A stretch of 42,940 bases of DNA from Sulfuricurvum sp. (GCF_028712165.1 NZ_JAQTQR010000014.1:1-42940), one strand, 5' to 3'; shown: positions 1 to 9,943, counted from the stretch's first letter. Numbers and translations are program-made. The notes: a model not told the origin generated them from the letters alone.

Positions 1-431
1 TTAGCGGCGGTATATTCGATGAGAGGGATATCGGTGATCTCAAAACTGGCGATTTTATAGGCCGGAACATTGAGACTGGAGAGAAAGTCTACGGCACTCG
101 GATCGAAAGGTGAAGAGAACGCTTCCATCCCCAGATTTTTTGCATGATCGAAAAGCTGTTTATGCCACTCCCATGGTGTCATTGCTTCTGCATAGAGGTC
201 ATGAAACTTTCGTTTATCCCACAAGGTCCCTTGTGAAATAGTAAACATATCATTGTCACAATCGAGGGTGATAGTATCGGGTGTATAGGTTTGGAGTTTG
301 ATGGCATCTGCACCGGATTCTTTCATCGCAGTGATCGTTTTTAGTGCAGTTTCCAACGAGCCGTTATGGTTGGCCGAAAGTTCGGCGATGATAAAAACTT
401 TTTCATCAAGATTATGGCTACCGATTATCAT
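1..431 (-). CDS. pseI: Pseudaminic acid synthase PseI (partial, C-terminus beyond left edge)
   Basis: Family role: condenses phosphoenolpyruvate with 2,4-diacetamido-2,4,6-trideoxy-L-altrose (the PseG product) to make pseudaminic acid in the cytoplasm. About 143 codons are visible, including the NeuB-family N-terminal signature AELSANHNGS near residues 16-25 and the barrel segment YKIASFEI near the window edge; the usual length is about 340 aa, so more than half is missing. The ATG at 431 has a GGAGCG ribosome site lying inside the end of pseH, and the two genes overlap by 14 nt. Position after pseB-C-F-G-H favours PseI over the related sialic or legionaminic acid synthases. Confidence 0.93.
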   Translation of the reverse strand, partial: MIIGSHNLDEKVFIIAELSANHNGSLETALKTITAMKESGADAIKLQTYTPDTITLDCDNDMFTISQGTLWDKRKFHDLYAEAMTPWEWHKQLFDHAKNLGMEAFSSPFDPSAVDFLSSLNVPAYKIASFEITDIPLIEYTAA

Positions 432-891
432 TGTTGCGCTCCATGCAAATCATATCTCTCTCTTCGTGCGTAGTTCGATCAGTTTCTTTAAAATCGAATT
501 TTTGATACAAACGTTTAGCTTTTTCATTATCGCTGAATACATTGGCAATTAGTTTGGTCAGTTTCAACGTGTTAAACGCATATTGGATCAAAGAATCCAT
601 TAACAACGCTCCGATACCTCGTTTATCAGGATTTGCGTAGATCCCTATCTCTGCTGAGGTGGTTGTAATATCGGTTAAATCGACCACACCGAGATAATCA
701 TTACCCTGTCGGACTAAAAAGTAGCGTTTATCAGACCGATTTTTGAGGGATTCTATAAAATGGAGATGTTCATTTAGAGAGATTTCATTTGAATTGAACA
801 TCCACATTCGGATTTCACGATGATTCCGCCATGCGAGGATCATCTCTTTTTCTGTATCGTTCAATTCGGTAAACGGGATGAGTCGAATCAT
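418..891 (-). CDS. pseH: UDP-4-amino-4,6-dideoxy-AltNAc N-acetyltransferase PseH
   Basis: Family role: acetylates the 4-amino group of the PseC product with acetyl-CoA. The 157-aa protein has a GNAT fold: the acetyl-CoA loop KRGIGA is at residues 90-95 and the C-terminal NEKAKRLYQKFDF pattern at 122-134 is typical of RimI-like acetyltransferases. The start ATG overlaps the pseG stop by 4 nt (ATGA), indicating translational coupling, and the 3' end overlaps pseI by 14 nt. The exact substrate is assigned from the operon, because GNAT sequence alone does not fix specificity. Confidence 0.9.
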   Translation of the reverse strand: MIRLIPFTELNDTEKEMILAWRNHREIRMWMFNSNEISLNEHLHFIESLKNRSDKRYFLVRQGNDYLGVVDLTDITTTSAEIGIYANPDKRGIGALLMDSLIQYAFNTLKLTKLIANVFSDNEKAKRLYQKFDFKETDRTTHEERDMICMERNNDNR

Positions 892-1751
892 CGTAATTTT
901 TCCAATAGAGCATTAAATAGAGCCGATTTAAAATGCTCCATTACCGAAAGTCCTTCGCCCTTCATGTAGGTTACAAACTCACTTTGATTGTCGGCACTTT
1001 GGATGGCAATAAATGGGAGTTCCATAAACATCACCTCATGTGCGATTGAACTCGGTGTGATGATGGCAAAAGAGCACTCATGCATTAGTTCTGCAATATT
1101 CGAAACATTGATGTGCAAATGAATATTTGGATGTTCTTTGGCATAGTTCTGAAGTTCTTTGAGATGGGGATTTGAGGTCGTGGTGACAAGATTGACATGT
1201 TCATCTGATGGAAGTGCTTGTAGAATTTGTATCGAGAGATTCTTTGGGTCACTTCCCCCCATCGAAATAAATACAGCATCGGTCGAAGGCTTCGGGAGTT
1301 GTTTAGCGAGTCTAAATTCTTCCCGTATGAGTGGTTTGGCACAGTGAATCTCACAATATGCTGGTACAAGATCGGCATAGCGCTCACTTTTCGCATAGAT
1401 GTTTGGATTATAGAGGATATCGCAGTGATGGTGCTGATAGGTATCATCCATACTTAGAATCGTTACGCTGGTTTCCTCTTTGACACGTTTTTCATACGCG
1501 GCATCGATACCGTAATGATCGAATACGACAACATCGATCTCGTGAGAGATTATGCACTCAATGAGTTCTTCAGGTGTATCGGAAGCGAGAACATGGACGG
1601 GATAGGGGATGGTATCGATGATATTTCCGTTTAAGTCCCGACAGGCGAAGGAGATGGTTGCATCAGGATATTGTTTCGCTAAAACGAGATCACGCATAAT
1701 ATGGCCTAACCCGATTTGACTGGAAGAGTCGGCACGGATCAGGAGATTCAT
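888..1751 (-). CDS. pseG: UDP-2,4-diacetamido-2,4,6-trideoxy-L-altropyranose hydrolase PseG
   Basis: Family role: removes UDP from the pathway intermediate before condensation by PseI. The 287-aa protein has a GT-B, MurG-like layout. The N-terminal GLGHIMR motif contains His17, which corresponds to the catalytic His of characterised PseG proteins. A VFDHYG segment near residues 76-81 and a nucleotide-binding ISMGGSDPKN loop near 162-171 follow. It overlaps pseF by 4 nt upstream and pseH by 4 nt downstream (both ATGA), so the three genes are probably translationally coupled. Confidence 0.93.
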   Translation of the reverse strand: MNLLIRADSSSQIGLGHIMRDLVLAKQYPDATISFACRDLNGNIIDTIPYPVHVLASDTPEELIECIISHEIDVVVFDHYGIDAAYEKRVKEETSVTILSMDDTYQHHHCDILYNPNIYAKSERYADLVPAYCEIHCAKPLIREEFRLAKQLPKPSTDAVFISMGGSDPKNLSIQILQALPSDEHVNLVTTTSNPHLKELQNYAKEHPNIHLHINVSNIAELMHECSFAIITPSSIAHEVMFMELPFIAIQSADNQSEFVTYMKGEGLSVMEHFKSALFNALLEKLR

Positions 1752-2437
1752 GAGGGAAAAACAGCTTTAAACATCAATTCGGCTTGGAGCCAGTCTTCCG
1801 GGGTATCGATGTCTTGGACCAGATGGCGTGGCAATACTACCGTAGTTGCCGCTTTTGAAAAAATTGGTGTCCCGTTTAGCCATGCTTCGGGTTTACCCCA
1901 GTAAAATTGCCCTACATCATGATAAGCTTCAGGTAAATCCTGGCTTCTTGTAGCAAAATGCTCCGGCCAAAACATTTCAATATTGCCATCCTCATCACGT
2001 TTGACTCCCCGAAAAATCGGAAACGGAAATGTGGTTACGGGAAAGGCATACTCTTTATGATGCGTGATAAGTGCTTTATATGCATTTTGAATATCTTCAC
2101 TTCGGACAAACGGTGCCGTTGCATAGATACAGCATGCGGCATCAATGCTATCACCTTGTTCTTGCAGGGCTCGAATCGCATGGGCAATGACAGGGATCGT
2201 TGCCGTATGATCGTCGCTGAGCTCTTTAGGGCGAATAAAAGGGATCTCCGCGCCGTAACTGCGGGCGACATCCGCAATTTCTTCATCATCAGTCGTGACA
2301 ATAATACGATCAAAGAGTCCTGAATCCTGTGCTGCTTGGATACTGTAGGCGATGATCGGCTTGCCGCAAAAGGATTTGATGTTTTTACGCGGGATCCGTT
2401 TGCTGCCGCCGCGAGCCGGAATGATAGCAATATTCAT
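1748..2437 (-). CDS. pseF: Pseudaminic acid cytidylyltransferase PseF
   Basis: Family role: activates pseudaminic acid with CTP to give CMP-pseudaminic acid, the donor for flagellin glycosylation. The 229-aa protein opens with the CMP-sugar synthetase signature ARGGSKRIPRKN at residues 7-18 and contains the VTTDDEEIADVA segment of that family. The open frame extends 15 codons further upstream, but the ATG at 2437 directly precedes the signature and has an AAAGGGA ribosome site. It lies 10 nt downstream of pseC. NeuA and LegF are the alternatives; the pse operon decides. Confidence 0.92.
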   Translation of the reverse strand: MNIAIIPARGGSKRIPRKNIKSFCGKPIIAYSIQAAQDSGLFDRIIVTTDDEEIADVARSYGAEIPFIRPKELSDDHTATIPVIAHAIRALQEQGDSIDAACCIYATAPFVRSEDIQNAYKALITHHKEYAFPVTTFPFPIFRGVKRDEDGNIEMFWPEHFATRSQDLPEAYHDVGQFYWGKPEAWLNGTPIFSKAATTVVLPRHLVQDIDTPEDWLQAELMFKAVFPS

Positions 2438-2447
2438 AAAAATCCCT

Positions 2448-3575
2448 TTAAAAACTGCATCTGCGATAGGTATATTTCTCAATTACTTCAAGCACAATAT
2501 CAGCGACTTGTTTTGCATCTTCCATCGTCATTTTTTGATGGCATGGGATAGATAGCTCACTTTTATAAAAGAGCTCGGTACTAGGCAATTTCATCTCTCC
2601 AAAACGTTCTTTATAAAAACTGTTTTGATAAATCGGTTTATAGTGAACTTGCACACCCAATCCGCGAGATTGCAGCTCGGCAAAAATATCCTCTTTGACG
2701 CAGTGAAGTTCGGGATTAAGTAATAGCGGATAGAGATGACGGGCACTTTGTTGATTGTCTGGGATTGTAATCGTCGAGAAAAGAGAATGATTCTCGAACC
2801 TTTCATCGTAATAGCGGGCAATATGCTCCCGTATGTTTATAAAACGATCGAGTTTATGCAGTTGTGAAAGCCCCAGCGCCGCGGCAAACTCAGTTAGACG
2901 GAAATTATGACCAAGACTCACCATATCGGAGTTCCACAACTGTTTTTTGACAATACCGTGAGAGCGAAAGAGGCGAAGCCGCTTGGCGAATTCTTCGTTA
3001 TTGGTAACGACTGCGCCACCCTCACCGGTAGTGATGGGTTTGATCGCGTGAAAACTAAAAACAGTCATGTCGGCAAATGAGCCTATTTTTTGGTGGTTGA
3101 TATCGCTCCCCAGCGCATGGGAAGCATCTTCGATAACGAGAAGATTGTGTTTGTTTGCGAGGGTTTTAATCATCTCTATAGCAACCGGTTTGCCGGCAAA
3201 ATCGACGGGGATGATAGCGCGTGTCTGTGGTGTTATGAGTCGTTCGATCAGAGTTTCATCGATATTTCCATCCATTTTCACATCACAAAAGATCGGTTTT
3301 GCCCCCAGTGCGACTGCCATATTCGTGGTTGCAACAAAACTGATCGGTGTTGTGATGATTTCATCGTTTTCTTTGAGCTCTGCGACAGCATATGCTCCTA
3401 ATAAAGCCGATGTTGCCGAGTTAAAAGTGACACAGAATCGTGCTCCGACATAATGGGCAATTGCTTCTTCAAATTCTTCGACTTTGGCACCCTGAGTAAG
3501 ATGGGAACTTTTTAATATTTCTACAACGGCGGAAATATCATCCTCTTCGATGAGCTGGGTAGAGTAAGGAATCAT
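2448..3575 (-). CDS. pseC: UDP-4-amino-4,6-dideoxy-N-acetyl-beta-L-altrosamine transaminase PseC
   Basis: Family role: PLP-dependent transfer of an amino group from glutamate to the C4 keto group made by PseB. The 375-aa protein is a DegT/DnrJ/EryC1 aminotransferase: the cofactor Asp/His region is IEDASHALGS at 148-157, and the PLP lysine is K179 in FHAIKPITTGEGGA. Length and motif order match Campylobacter and Helicobacter PseC. It starts 2 nt after the pseB stop, so it is clearly in the same operon. Confidence 0.94.
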   Translation of the reverse strand: MIPYSTQLIEEDDISAVVEILKSSHLTQGAKVEEFEEAIAHYVGARFCVTFNSATSALLGAYAVAELKENDEIITTPISFVATTNMAVALGAKPIFCDVKMDGNIDETLIERLITPQTRAIIPVDFAGKPVAIEMIKTLANKHNLLVIEDASHALGSDINHQKIGSFADMTVFSFHAIKPITTGEGGAVVTNNEEFAKRLRLFRSHGIVKKQLWNSDMVSLGHNFRLTEFAAALGLSQLHKLDRFINIREHIARYYDERFENHSLFSTITIPDNQQSARHLYPLLLNPELHCVKEDIFAELQSRGLGVQVHYKPIYQNSFYKERFGEMKLPSTELFYKSELSIPCHQKMTMEDAKQVADIVLEVIEKYTYRRCSF

Positions 3576-3577
3576 TT

Positions 3578-4615
<1,038 letters not shown>

Positions 4616-4646
4616 TTAAGCAAAATCAATACCAATTTTTTGAGGT

Positions 4647-6044
4647 TTAGTTTTTACCATTCGAATAGGCATTAATTTGTGTTAAGAGTGAAGAAAAACT
4701 ATTGGTTAATTTGTTCATTATTGTATCATATTGAGTAAACCTAGCCGCCATTGCTTCGTAGCGCGCGTCTAACAATGCTTGTGATTTAGTCCTATTCGCA
4801 TTGAGCGCTTTTAATTCAGTTGCAGATCCCGTTGTCAGGGTATTTATAATACCATTTGTATCTGTATAACGAGCCATTAGAGTATTCATGGATGTGAAAA
4901 GCCCATCGGTTGTGATCGTGTTGTTATAACTGTCTGTAGTGGTCGTTCCGGCAAAAAAGGCTTCCGAGGCAGATGGATCTTCTTTGAATTTAGCCAAAAA
5001 AGTAGTGGAATTAAAACTCATTGTCCCTGTTTCACTTAGATCAATACCAAATTGCGGAAGTGAGTAACCGCTGCTGCTGACAGATGTGACTAAGCGATTA
5101 ATTTCACGTGTGATACTATTGATAGAGTTGTCACCGTTAAAAATACCGATAGTTCCGCCTTCTACATCCGTAGTTGTCATGCTGGTTAATTGAGAGGTTA
5201 ATGTATTGTAACTGGAGACAAATGAACTCATTGCATCACTGATGGCCTGAGTGTCTTGCTCGATTGATATATTGGCACTTCCACTGTTTTCGAGTAAGTT
5301 GAGTGTCATACCCGGGACAATATCTGTAATAGTATTACTACTTCGCGTCATACTGATACCGTTATATTTAAAGGTTGCATCACGTGCCGCTTGTATCTCT
5401 TGCATCCCTGTCGGATTGGTTGTTGCATCATAAGCGAGTAATTTTGTATCGAGAGTTCCGCTTGCGGAGTCCGTAAGAGTAATGGTTTGATCCGCACCTG
5501 TTTTGACGGAATTTAGAACAAGACGATAATCATTAGCCCCTACCTGCAGCGTGGATGCTTTGACACTGCCCCCGGCAATACTATTGATAGAATCTTTTAA
5601 ATCATCTAATGTAGTCGAAGCAGTATAATCTATGCTGTAAGCTACTCCTCCGACGGAGAGAGATAAAGTTCCTGATCCGGTTGCAACACTGTTTGTGGTT
5701 GCAGCAAAACTGCCAGACTCTTGGACATTATTTTGCGCCATTAACGTATCTGAAATTGAGAACGATTGTACAGCCACCCCTGAATTTGCCGTGACACTGA
5801 CGGAAGAGGTATTTCCGCTTACACTGCGTTGTTGATAGAGAGAGGTATCTCCTAAACTGCTTACATTGGATTTAAAGGTTGTTAAAAGACTACTCAAAAG
5901 ACTTAACGCACTGTCTTTTTGTTTCTGTAAAGTTATTTTGTTATCAATTGGAGTAATAATAGCTTTTGTGTCAGCCGCTTTAAGCTGATCAATAACAGTC
6001 TGTGTGAGTACTCCTGCTCCTGCTCCCAGTGAACTGACTGACAT
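4647..6044 (-). CDS. fliD: Flagellar filament cap protein FliD (HAP2)
   Basis: Family role: pentameric cap at the distal tip of the flagellum that helps exported flagellin fold into the filament. The 465-aa protein has the FliD N-terminal region (SSLGAGAGVLTQTVIDQLK near residues 4-22), a Ser/Thr/Asn-rich variable centre and a C-terminal coiled-coil region rich in Thr and Asn, as expected for hook-associated proteins; there is no signal peptide because export is by the flagellar type III system. The ATG at 6044 has an AAAAGGA site. A sigma-28-like promoter lies upstream. The gene heads the pseudaminic acid genes, with only 61 nt and no evident terminator before pseB. Confidence 0.93.
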   Translation of the reverse strand: MSVSSLGAGAGVLTQTVIDQLKAADTKAIITPIDNKITLQKQKDSALSLLSSLLTTFKSNVSSLGDTSLYQQRSVSGNTSSVSVTANSGVAVQSFSISDTLMAQNNVQESGSFAATTNSVATGSGTLSLSVGGVAYSIDYTASTTLDDLKDSINSIAGGSVKASTLQVGANDYRLVLNSVKTGADQTITLTDSASGTLDTKLLAYDATTNPTGMQEIQAARDATFKYNGISMTRSSNTITDIVPGMTLNLLENSGSANISIEQDTQAISDAMSSFVSSYNTLTSQLTSMTTTDVEGGTIGIFNGDNSINSITREINRLVTSVSSSGYSLPQFGIDLSETGTMSFNSTTFLAKFKEDPSASEAFFAGTTTTDSYNNTITTDGLFTSMNTLMARYTDTNGIINTLTTGSATELKALNANRTKSQALLDARYEAMAARFTQYDTIMNKLTNSFSSLLTQINAYSNGKN

Positions 6045-6078
6045 AGTAAATCCTTTTACTTTATATTACGTACAGACT

Positions 6079-6106
6079 ATATCGACTGAAACAGTCTAAA
6101 TGTTTA
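6079..6106 (-). promoter_or_regulatory. Putative sigma-28 (FliA) promoter of fliD
   Basis: On the minus strand, TAAA (6103-6106) and CGATAT (6079-6084) are separated by 18 nt, close to the flagellar sigma-28 pattern of TAAA and CGAT about 17 nt apart. The predicted start site is about 27 nt from the fliD ATG. A small inverted repeat, GACTG-AAA-CAGTC, sits between the boxes. Confidence 0.5.
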
Positions 6107-6146
6107 GTGAAACTACAAAAATATAAAAAGCAAAAAAGATGCCATC

Positions 6147-6175
6147 TTGCATTTAGTCCAACAGTTTGGTATAAT
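6147..6175 (+). promoter_or_regulatory. Sigma-70 promoter of ffs
   Basis: TTGCAT (6147-6152), a 17-nt spacer and a perfect TATAAT (6170-6175) place a start near 6182, at the first base of the SRP RNA fold. It diverges from the fliD promoter. Confidence 0.8.
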
Positions 6176-6181
6176 TCCGCC

Positions 6182-6296
6182 TCTCTCCTCTAGACCTGTG
6201 CAAGGGTATGGGCGGACATCGTGTCAGGGTAGGAATACAGCAGCACACCCGTTCATGTTTTGTGCCGCAGGTATCTGGTGGGGAGTCCTTTTTACC
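6182..6296 (+). ncRNA. ffs: Signal recognition particle 4.5S RNA
   Basis: The small bacterial SRP RNA binds Ffh and targets nascent membrane proteins to FtsY and SecYEG. The domain IV hairpin is complete: GTG stem (6221-6223), TCAGG (6224-6228), GTA stem, GGAA tetraloop (6232-6235), TAC stem, AGCAG (6239-6243) and CAC stem (6244-6246), the canonical symmetric and asymmetric loop arrangement. An outer helix is visible, for example ACCTG (6194-6198) with CAGGT (6268-6272), and a CTTTTT run near 6288 may mark the 3' end. Ends are approximate to about 10 nt. Confidence 0.9.
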
Positions 6297-6410
6297 CCTT
6301 TTCATCACAAAACTATCACAGCATATTTAAAACTACAAACTTAAAGAATAAATTTAACATACCTTGTCCTATAATCTTTTCAGATACACTAATTTTTTTT
6401 GGAGAGAGCA

Positions 6411-7223
6411 ATGCGAGCTGAATTAATGGAACAAATCGAGCATGTCCCAATGTTACCTGAGACTGTCAAAAAAGTAGAAGCGGTTTTTAATGATCCTGAC
6501 GGTGGTGTAGATGATATGGCAAATGCAATCAAAAACGATCCGATTATTACTGCATATATTTTGAAAACAGCCAATTCACCGATATATGGTCTCAGCCGAA
6601 CCGTAACGGATGTTGCCCATGCGATTTCCCTTTTGGGTAAAGAAGCCGTACGTACTTTTACAATCGCGTCGGCAGCCAATTCGTGTATGGATATTGATCT
6701 TTCACCGTATGGTATGACGAAAGAGACCTATCTGGCACGTTCACAAATGCAAAATGCTTTGGTAAGCCGATGGATATCCAAAGTTGATCGTTCGTTATTA
6801 GGGCATCTTTCATTAGCGTCATTTTTATTGGAATTAGGCAAAGTTGTTATCAGCCGCTATTTGATTGAGTCAAACCAGACAGCATTATTGAGTGATAGTT
6901 TAAAAGAAGGTTCATCAATCAAAAAATCTGAAATCGCTGCATGCGGAAGCAAATCGGAAGATGTGACGGCAACTCTCTTTTTTCGATGGAATTTCGATCC
7001 CGATTTGGTCCATTTGATCCGTTTTGCCAACGAGCCTGAAGATGCATCTGACTCTGAAACACAGGAGATGGCAAAATTTCTCAAAGTGGCAAAAGAAGCT
7101 ATCAATCTGGATGGAACAATCACGGATACAACCCTCAAACATGCACGTGAATTGATCGAAGAATACGGAATGAATCAAAACTTTTTTGATGAAGCGGTTG
7201 AGAAAATTCTCGCTGCCGCTTAA
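6411..7223 (+). CDS. HDOD domain protein
   Basis: The 270-aa protein is one HDOD domain over most of its length: LPETVKKVEAVFNDP near residues 15-29, NDPIITAYILKTANSP near 42-57 and AISLLGKEAVR near 71-81 are family hallmarks. HDOD domains resemble HD hydrolases but usually lack the catalytic HD pair, and they act in signalling scaffolds. No GGDEF, EAL or receiver domain is attached, so it is a stand-alone HDOD protein. The ATG at 6411 follows GGAGAGAG after a T-rich stretch; a TTG four codons upstream is less likely. A TATAAT at 6370-6375 is a possible -10 box. Confidence 0.85.
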   Translation: MRAELMEQIEHVPMLPETVKKVEAVFNDPDGGVDDMANAIKNDPIITAYILKTANSPIYGLSRTVTDVAHAISLLGKEAVRTFTIASAANSCMDIDLSPYGMTKETYLARSQMQNALVSRWISKVDRSLLGHLSLASFLLELGKVVISRYLIESNQTALLSDSLKEGSSIKKSEIAACGSKSEDVTATLFFRWNFDPDLVHLIRFANEPEDASDSETQEMAKFLKVAKEAINLDGTITDTTLKHARELIEEYGMNQNFFDEAVEKILAAA

Positions 7224-7226
7224 AAA

Positions 7227-7454
7227 TCAATCTTCTCTATAACTTCCCGCTTTGCACCCGCTTGGGCTGCTAGGCGGATTGTCCCGTAAATAACACAAAT
7301 CTTCATGTGCTTGTTTGAGTACTTTGCTTTCTCGTAATAGCGGCAACATCTTCTCATCTTTTTCATTGAGGGACAGCGATTGATTGTACAACAACGCTTT
7401 TACTTCGGCGTCAACGGCGGCGAGTGCTGCTTCGATATGAGTGAGGGAAACCAT
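7227..7454 (-). CDS. Small hypothetical protein (75 aa)
   Basis: I do not recognise a family. The protein is acidic to neutral and mostly helical in appearance (HIEAALAAVDAEVKALL near the N-terminus), with a Pro/Ser/Gly-rich tail. There is no signal peptide or membrane segment. The ATG at 7454 has a weak AGAGAA site. It ends 3 nt from the convergent HDOD gene and lies downstream of rnhB on the same strand, so it may be co-transcribed with rnhB. Confidence 0.6.
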   Translation of the reverse strand: MVSLTHIEAALAAVDAEVKALLYNQSLSLNEKDEKMLPLLRESKVLKQAHEDLCYLRDNPPSSPSGCKAGSYRED

Positions 7455-7492
7455 ACTGTTCTCTTTTTTTATCCAATTATAGCAATGGGGTA

Positions 7493-8041
7493 CTAAAACA
7501 ACGACGGCTGTAACGCCTTTAATTTAAATGTTTTACGATGAATTTCACAATACCCATGTTGTCGGATTGCTTCAACATGGGTAGCGGTGCCGTATCCTTT
7601 GTGTCCTTCAAATCCGTATTGTGGGTAGAGGGTGCTTAGCTCCACCATCTCACGATCACGCGTCACTTTCGCCAAAATCGATGCGGCACTGACTTCAGGT
7701 ACAGTTGCATCGGCTTTTACGAGTGTTGTGAGACCGCTGACGCCAAACGTCGAATTGCCATCATATAAATAATCAGCTTCTCCGATTGCCGACATGATTT
7801 CACGAAGCCCGGCTGCTAGGCATGCGGATATCCCCAGTTCATCGATTTGTGCCGCATCAAACCGTGCAATATGATAGGTAGAATTCTCCCGAATGAGTTC
7901 AAAGAGCGATTCGCGTTGTTTCTCGGTGAGCTTTTTAGAGTCATTAAGCCCTGATATCGGTTGATGTAAAATAACTCCCGCGATGGTAAGCGGTCCTGCC
8001 AATGGTCCTCGTCCTGCCTCATCTATGCCACAAAAATACAT
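7493..8041 (-). CDS. rnhB: Ribonuclease HII
   Basis: Family role: cleaves the RNA strand of RNA-DNA hybrids and starts removal of ribonucleotides embedded in DNA. The 182-aa protein starts MYFCGIDEAGRGPLAG, with the catalytic Asp-Glu pair D6 and E7 in the type II motif. The second conserved block EVSAASILAKVTRDREM and the block YPQYGFEGHKGYGT follow as expected. The frame is open 13 codons further upstream, but the ATG at 8041 fits the family N-terminus and follows a GGACGGATT sequence. Confidence 0.95.
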   Translation of the reverse strand: MYFCGIDEAGRGPLAGPLTIAGVILHQPISGLNDSKKLTEKQRESLFELIRENSTYHIARFDAAQIDELGISACLAAGLREIMSAIGEADYLYDGNSTFGVSGLTTLVKADATVPEVSAASILAKVTRDREMVELSTLYPQYGFEGHKGYGTATHVEAIRQHGYCEIHRKTFKLKALQPSLF

Positions 8042-8130
8042 AATCCGTCCATCATTAAAGTTATTGATATTGTATCGCAAGCGTTCACATTAAATAAGGT
8101 ATCATTCCTCAAAAAAAGGATTTTACAAAA

Positions 8131-8793
8131 ATGAGATCAATAATTGTAGCTTTATGTTTAGCTTCAGTAACGGCATCTGCCGCTACTATCTTGGGTTTTG
8201 GTGCAGAGGTTGATTACTATACTCCTACCGCCAGTGGAGATTTTAATTACAAAACGACGCAGACCCATTTTGGAAGTGATCAGGAATCGGGGTATCAAGT
8301 AGGAATTTACTTTGAACATCCTGCCCCTTTGATACCGAATTTACGGGTTGATTTGACCCCTGAAATCTCCTATAGCGGTTTGGACGGAGCTGCAGTCAGT
8401 AAAGTTTCATTGGATCAAGTTGACATTACACCTTATTATGAGATTATGGATAATATAATCGATTTGGATATCGGTATGACATTTAAAGTTCTTGAAGGGA
8501 AAATCGAAGGGACGGATAATCAATCTTTCAAAGAGGTGATCCCGATGGGTTATTTGGGGATAGCTATTACCCCTCCGCTCTCACCGCTCTCACTGGAAGG
8601 GAGTGTGAAATACATTGAATACAGCGGTGACTCACTGACCGATGCTCGGATTAAGGCCTGTTGGAAAATTGCACAAGGATTTGGTGCTCAGGCAGGGTAT
8701 CGATATGAATCTCTAAAAATCAGCGACCATTTTAATATAAATGCCGATACAACCTTTAAAGGGCCGTTTGTCGGATTGAATTATCGTTTCTAA
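8131..8793 (+). CDS. TIGR04219-type outer-membrane beta-barrel protein
   Basis: The 220-aa protein has a short signal peptide (MRSIIVALCLASVTASA, cleavage near residue 17) and then alternating amphipathic beta strands ending in GLNYRF, with a C-terminal Phe, as in outer-membrane barrels. It matches my recollection of the TIGR04219 family, common in sulfur- and hydrogen-oxidising Campylobacterota; the function is unknown. The start is well supported by AAAGGA 10 nt upstream. Its last 4 nt overlap the end of the convergent ATPase gene. Confidence 0.8.
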   Translation: MRSIIVALCLASVTASAATILGFGAEVDYYTPTASGDFNYKTTQTHFGSDQESGYQVGIYFEHPAPLIPNLRVDLTPEISYSGLDGAAVSKVSLDQVDITPYYEIMDNIIDLDIGMTFKVLEGKIEGTDNQSFKEVIPMGYLGIAITPPLSPLSLEGSVKYIEYSGDSLTDARIKACWKIAQGFGAQAGYRYESLKISDHFNINADTTFKGPFVGLNYRF

Positions 8794-9857
8794 CTATCAT
8801 CTCCCAGCGCCCACCGCTCAAACGGTATCATTTCTATACGTGAGATGGGGTGAGAGAGGGTGCTCTCCAGATTCATTGTCACTACGATAACTTCTCTAAC
8901 TCGGTTGGAGACGATAAACCCTTCTAATGCTTCTACTTTTTTAAAAAGTGCATGTTCATTGGCAAAAGGTGATGCAATAATAATTTGGGCTCTTTGCGGG
9001 AGGTAGAAATCGATCCCCTCATCATAATAACACTCAACATGACGCTTATCAAGTTCAGAAAAAACAAGATTCTCAAAAATCCGCCCGAAATGTTTTTGGA
9101 GGACAAGGGCGTGTTTAATGGCAATATCGCATAAATAGAGTTTTTTAACGGCGCTGGGATGGTTGAACTTGCCCAGTGATTTGAGATAGCCGCGATCAAA
9201 AAGAGATTGTAAATGCAGGTACAGTTTGTCTTTAGAGATTTTTCGTTCCCCTTTGAGACGTTCGTAGAGGTTGAATGCAGAGACTTTTTGCGTCACCATT
9301 TTTGAAGCTTGAGAGAGAATGGAAAATTCAATCGGCTCCAGCGCACGGTTCAAAATACTTTGCAGATAGAGTACCCGATCTTCACTGGCAATTTTGTGCA
9401 TTGCCGGAAATCCGCCCAATTGGAAAAAGTGGTTGAGAGCTGTACTGTCAAATTTACTTTCGAATGCTAAAAACTCCTCATAATCGAGTAACTCAAGATG
9501 GATAGTATGAAAAGGCAGTTCAAGTGTCTCTTCACTAGATAGGATAACTTGATCAATCTCAAAGAGCTCGATCGATTCAACATAATTGTCCAGAGCTAGG
9601 ATCGAAATCTTATTGTCACGGCAAAAAGTTTTTAACGAGGAATTGAGCTCGTTGATATCGAGACGACTGTCACGGCAATCAAAATAAAGGTAGGTAGATT
9701 TTTTATGCGTAAGGAGATAACTTTTAATCAGGGACGTTTTTCCAGATTGTGCTATCCCATAGATAAGTGTGCTTTCTTCACCGATTGAATGTTTGCGTTC
9801 AATAAATCCGCTGTTATGTAAATCGTATCGATAATACTCATCAAGTAAGGTATTCAT
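8790..9857 (-). CDS. P-loop ATPase, AAA_14/DUF4143-like, with degenerate Walker B
   Basis: The 355-aa protein has a Walker A motif GIAQSGKTS near residues 34-42, a middle lid-like region (LDYEEFLAF and LGGFPAMHKI, typical of AAA_14 ATPases), a winged-helix-like segment near residues 195-240 and a C-terminal DUF4143-like part (GRIFENLVFSELDKR). The expected Walker B LDE is LALDN here, so the Glu is replaced by Asn, and the nuclease-like EVDF motif of DUF4143 appears as GIDFYL. ATP hydrolysis and nuclease activity are therefore uncertain. The cellular role of this family is not established. It diverges from the ribosomal operon. Confidence 0.75.
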   Translation of the reverse strand: MNTLLDEYYRYDLHNSGFIERKHSIGEESTLIYGIAQSGKTSLIKSYLLTHKKSTYLYFDCRDSRLDINELNSSLKTFCRDNKISILALDNYVESIELFEIDQVILSSEETLELPFHTIHLELLDYEEFLAFESKFDSTALNHFFQLGGFPAMHKIASEDRVLYLQSILNRALEPIEFSILSQASKMVTQKVSAFNLYERLKGERKISKDKLYLHLQSLFDRGYLKSLGKFNHPSAVKKLYLCDIAIKHALVLQKHFGRIFENLVFSELDKRHVECYYDEGIDFYLPQRAQIIIASPFANEHALFKKVEALEGFIVSNRVREVIVVTMNLESTLSHPISRIEMIPFERWALGDDS

Positions 9858-9943
9858 ACCTAAAATGATACCCTAAAAAATAGTGCATCCTTATTAAAAG
9901 GAAGCAAATTTAGATCAATACACGTTTTTTACCCCTAAAATCC

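Noticed and set aside
298-552. Plus-strand open frame of 84 codons
   Set aside because: It spans the pseH-pseI overlap antisense to both and has no ribosome site.
6147-6344. Plus-strand open frame of 65 codons
   Set aside because: It runs through the ffs promoter and the SRP RNA, whose fold explains the sequence.
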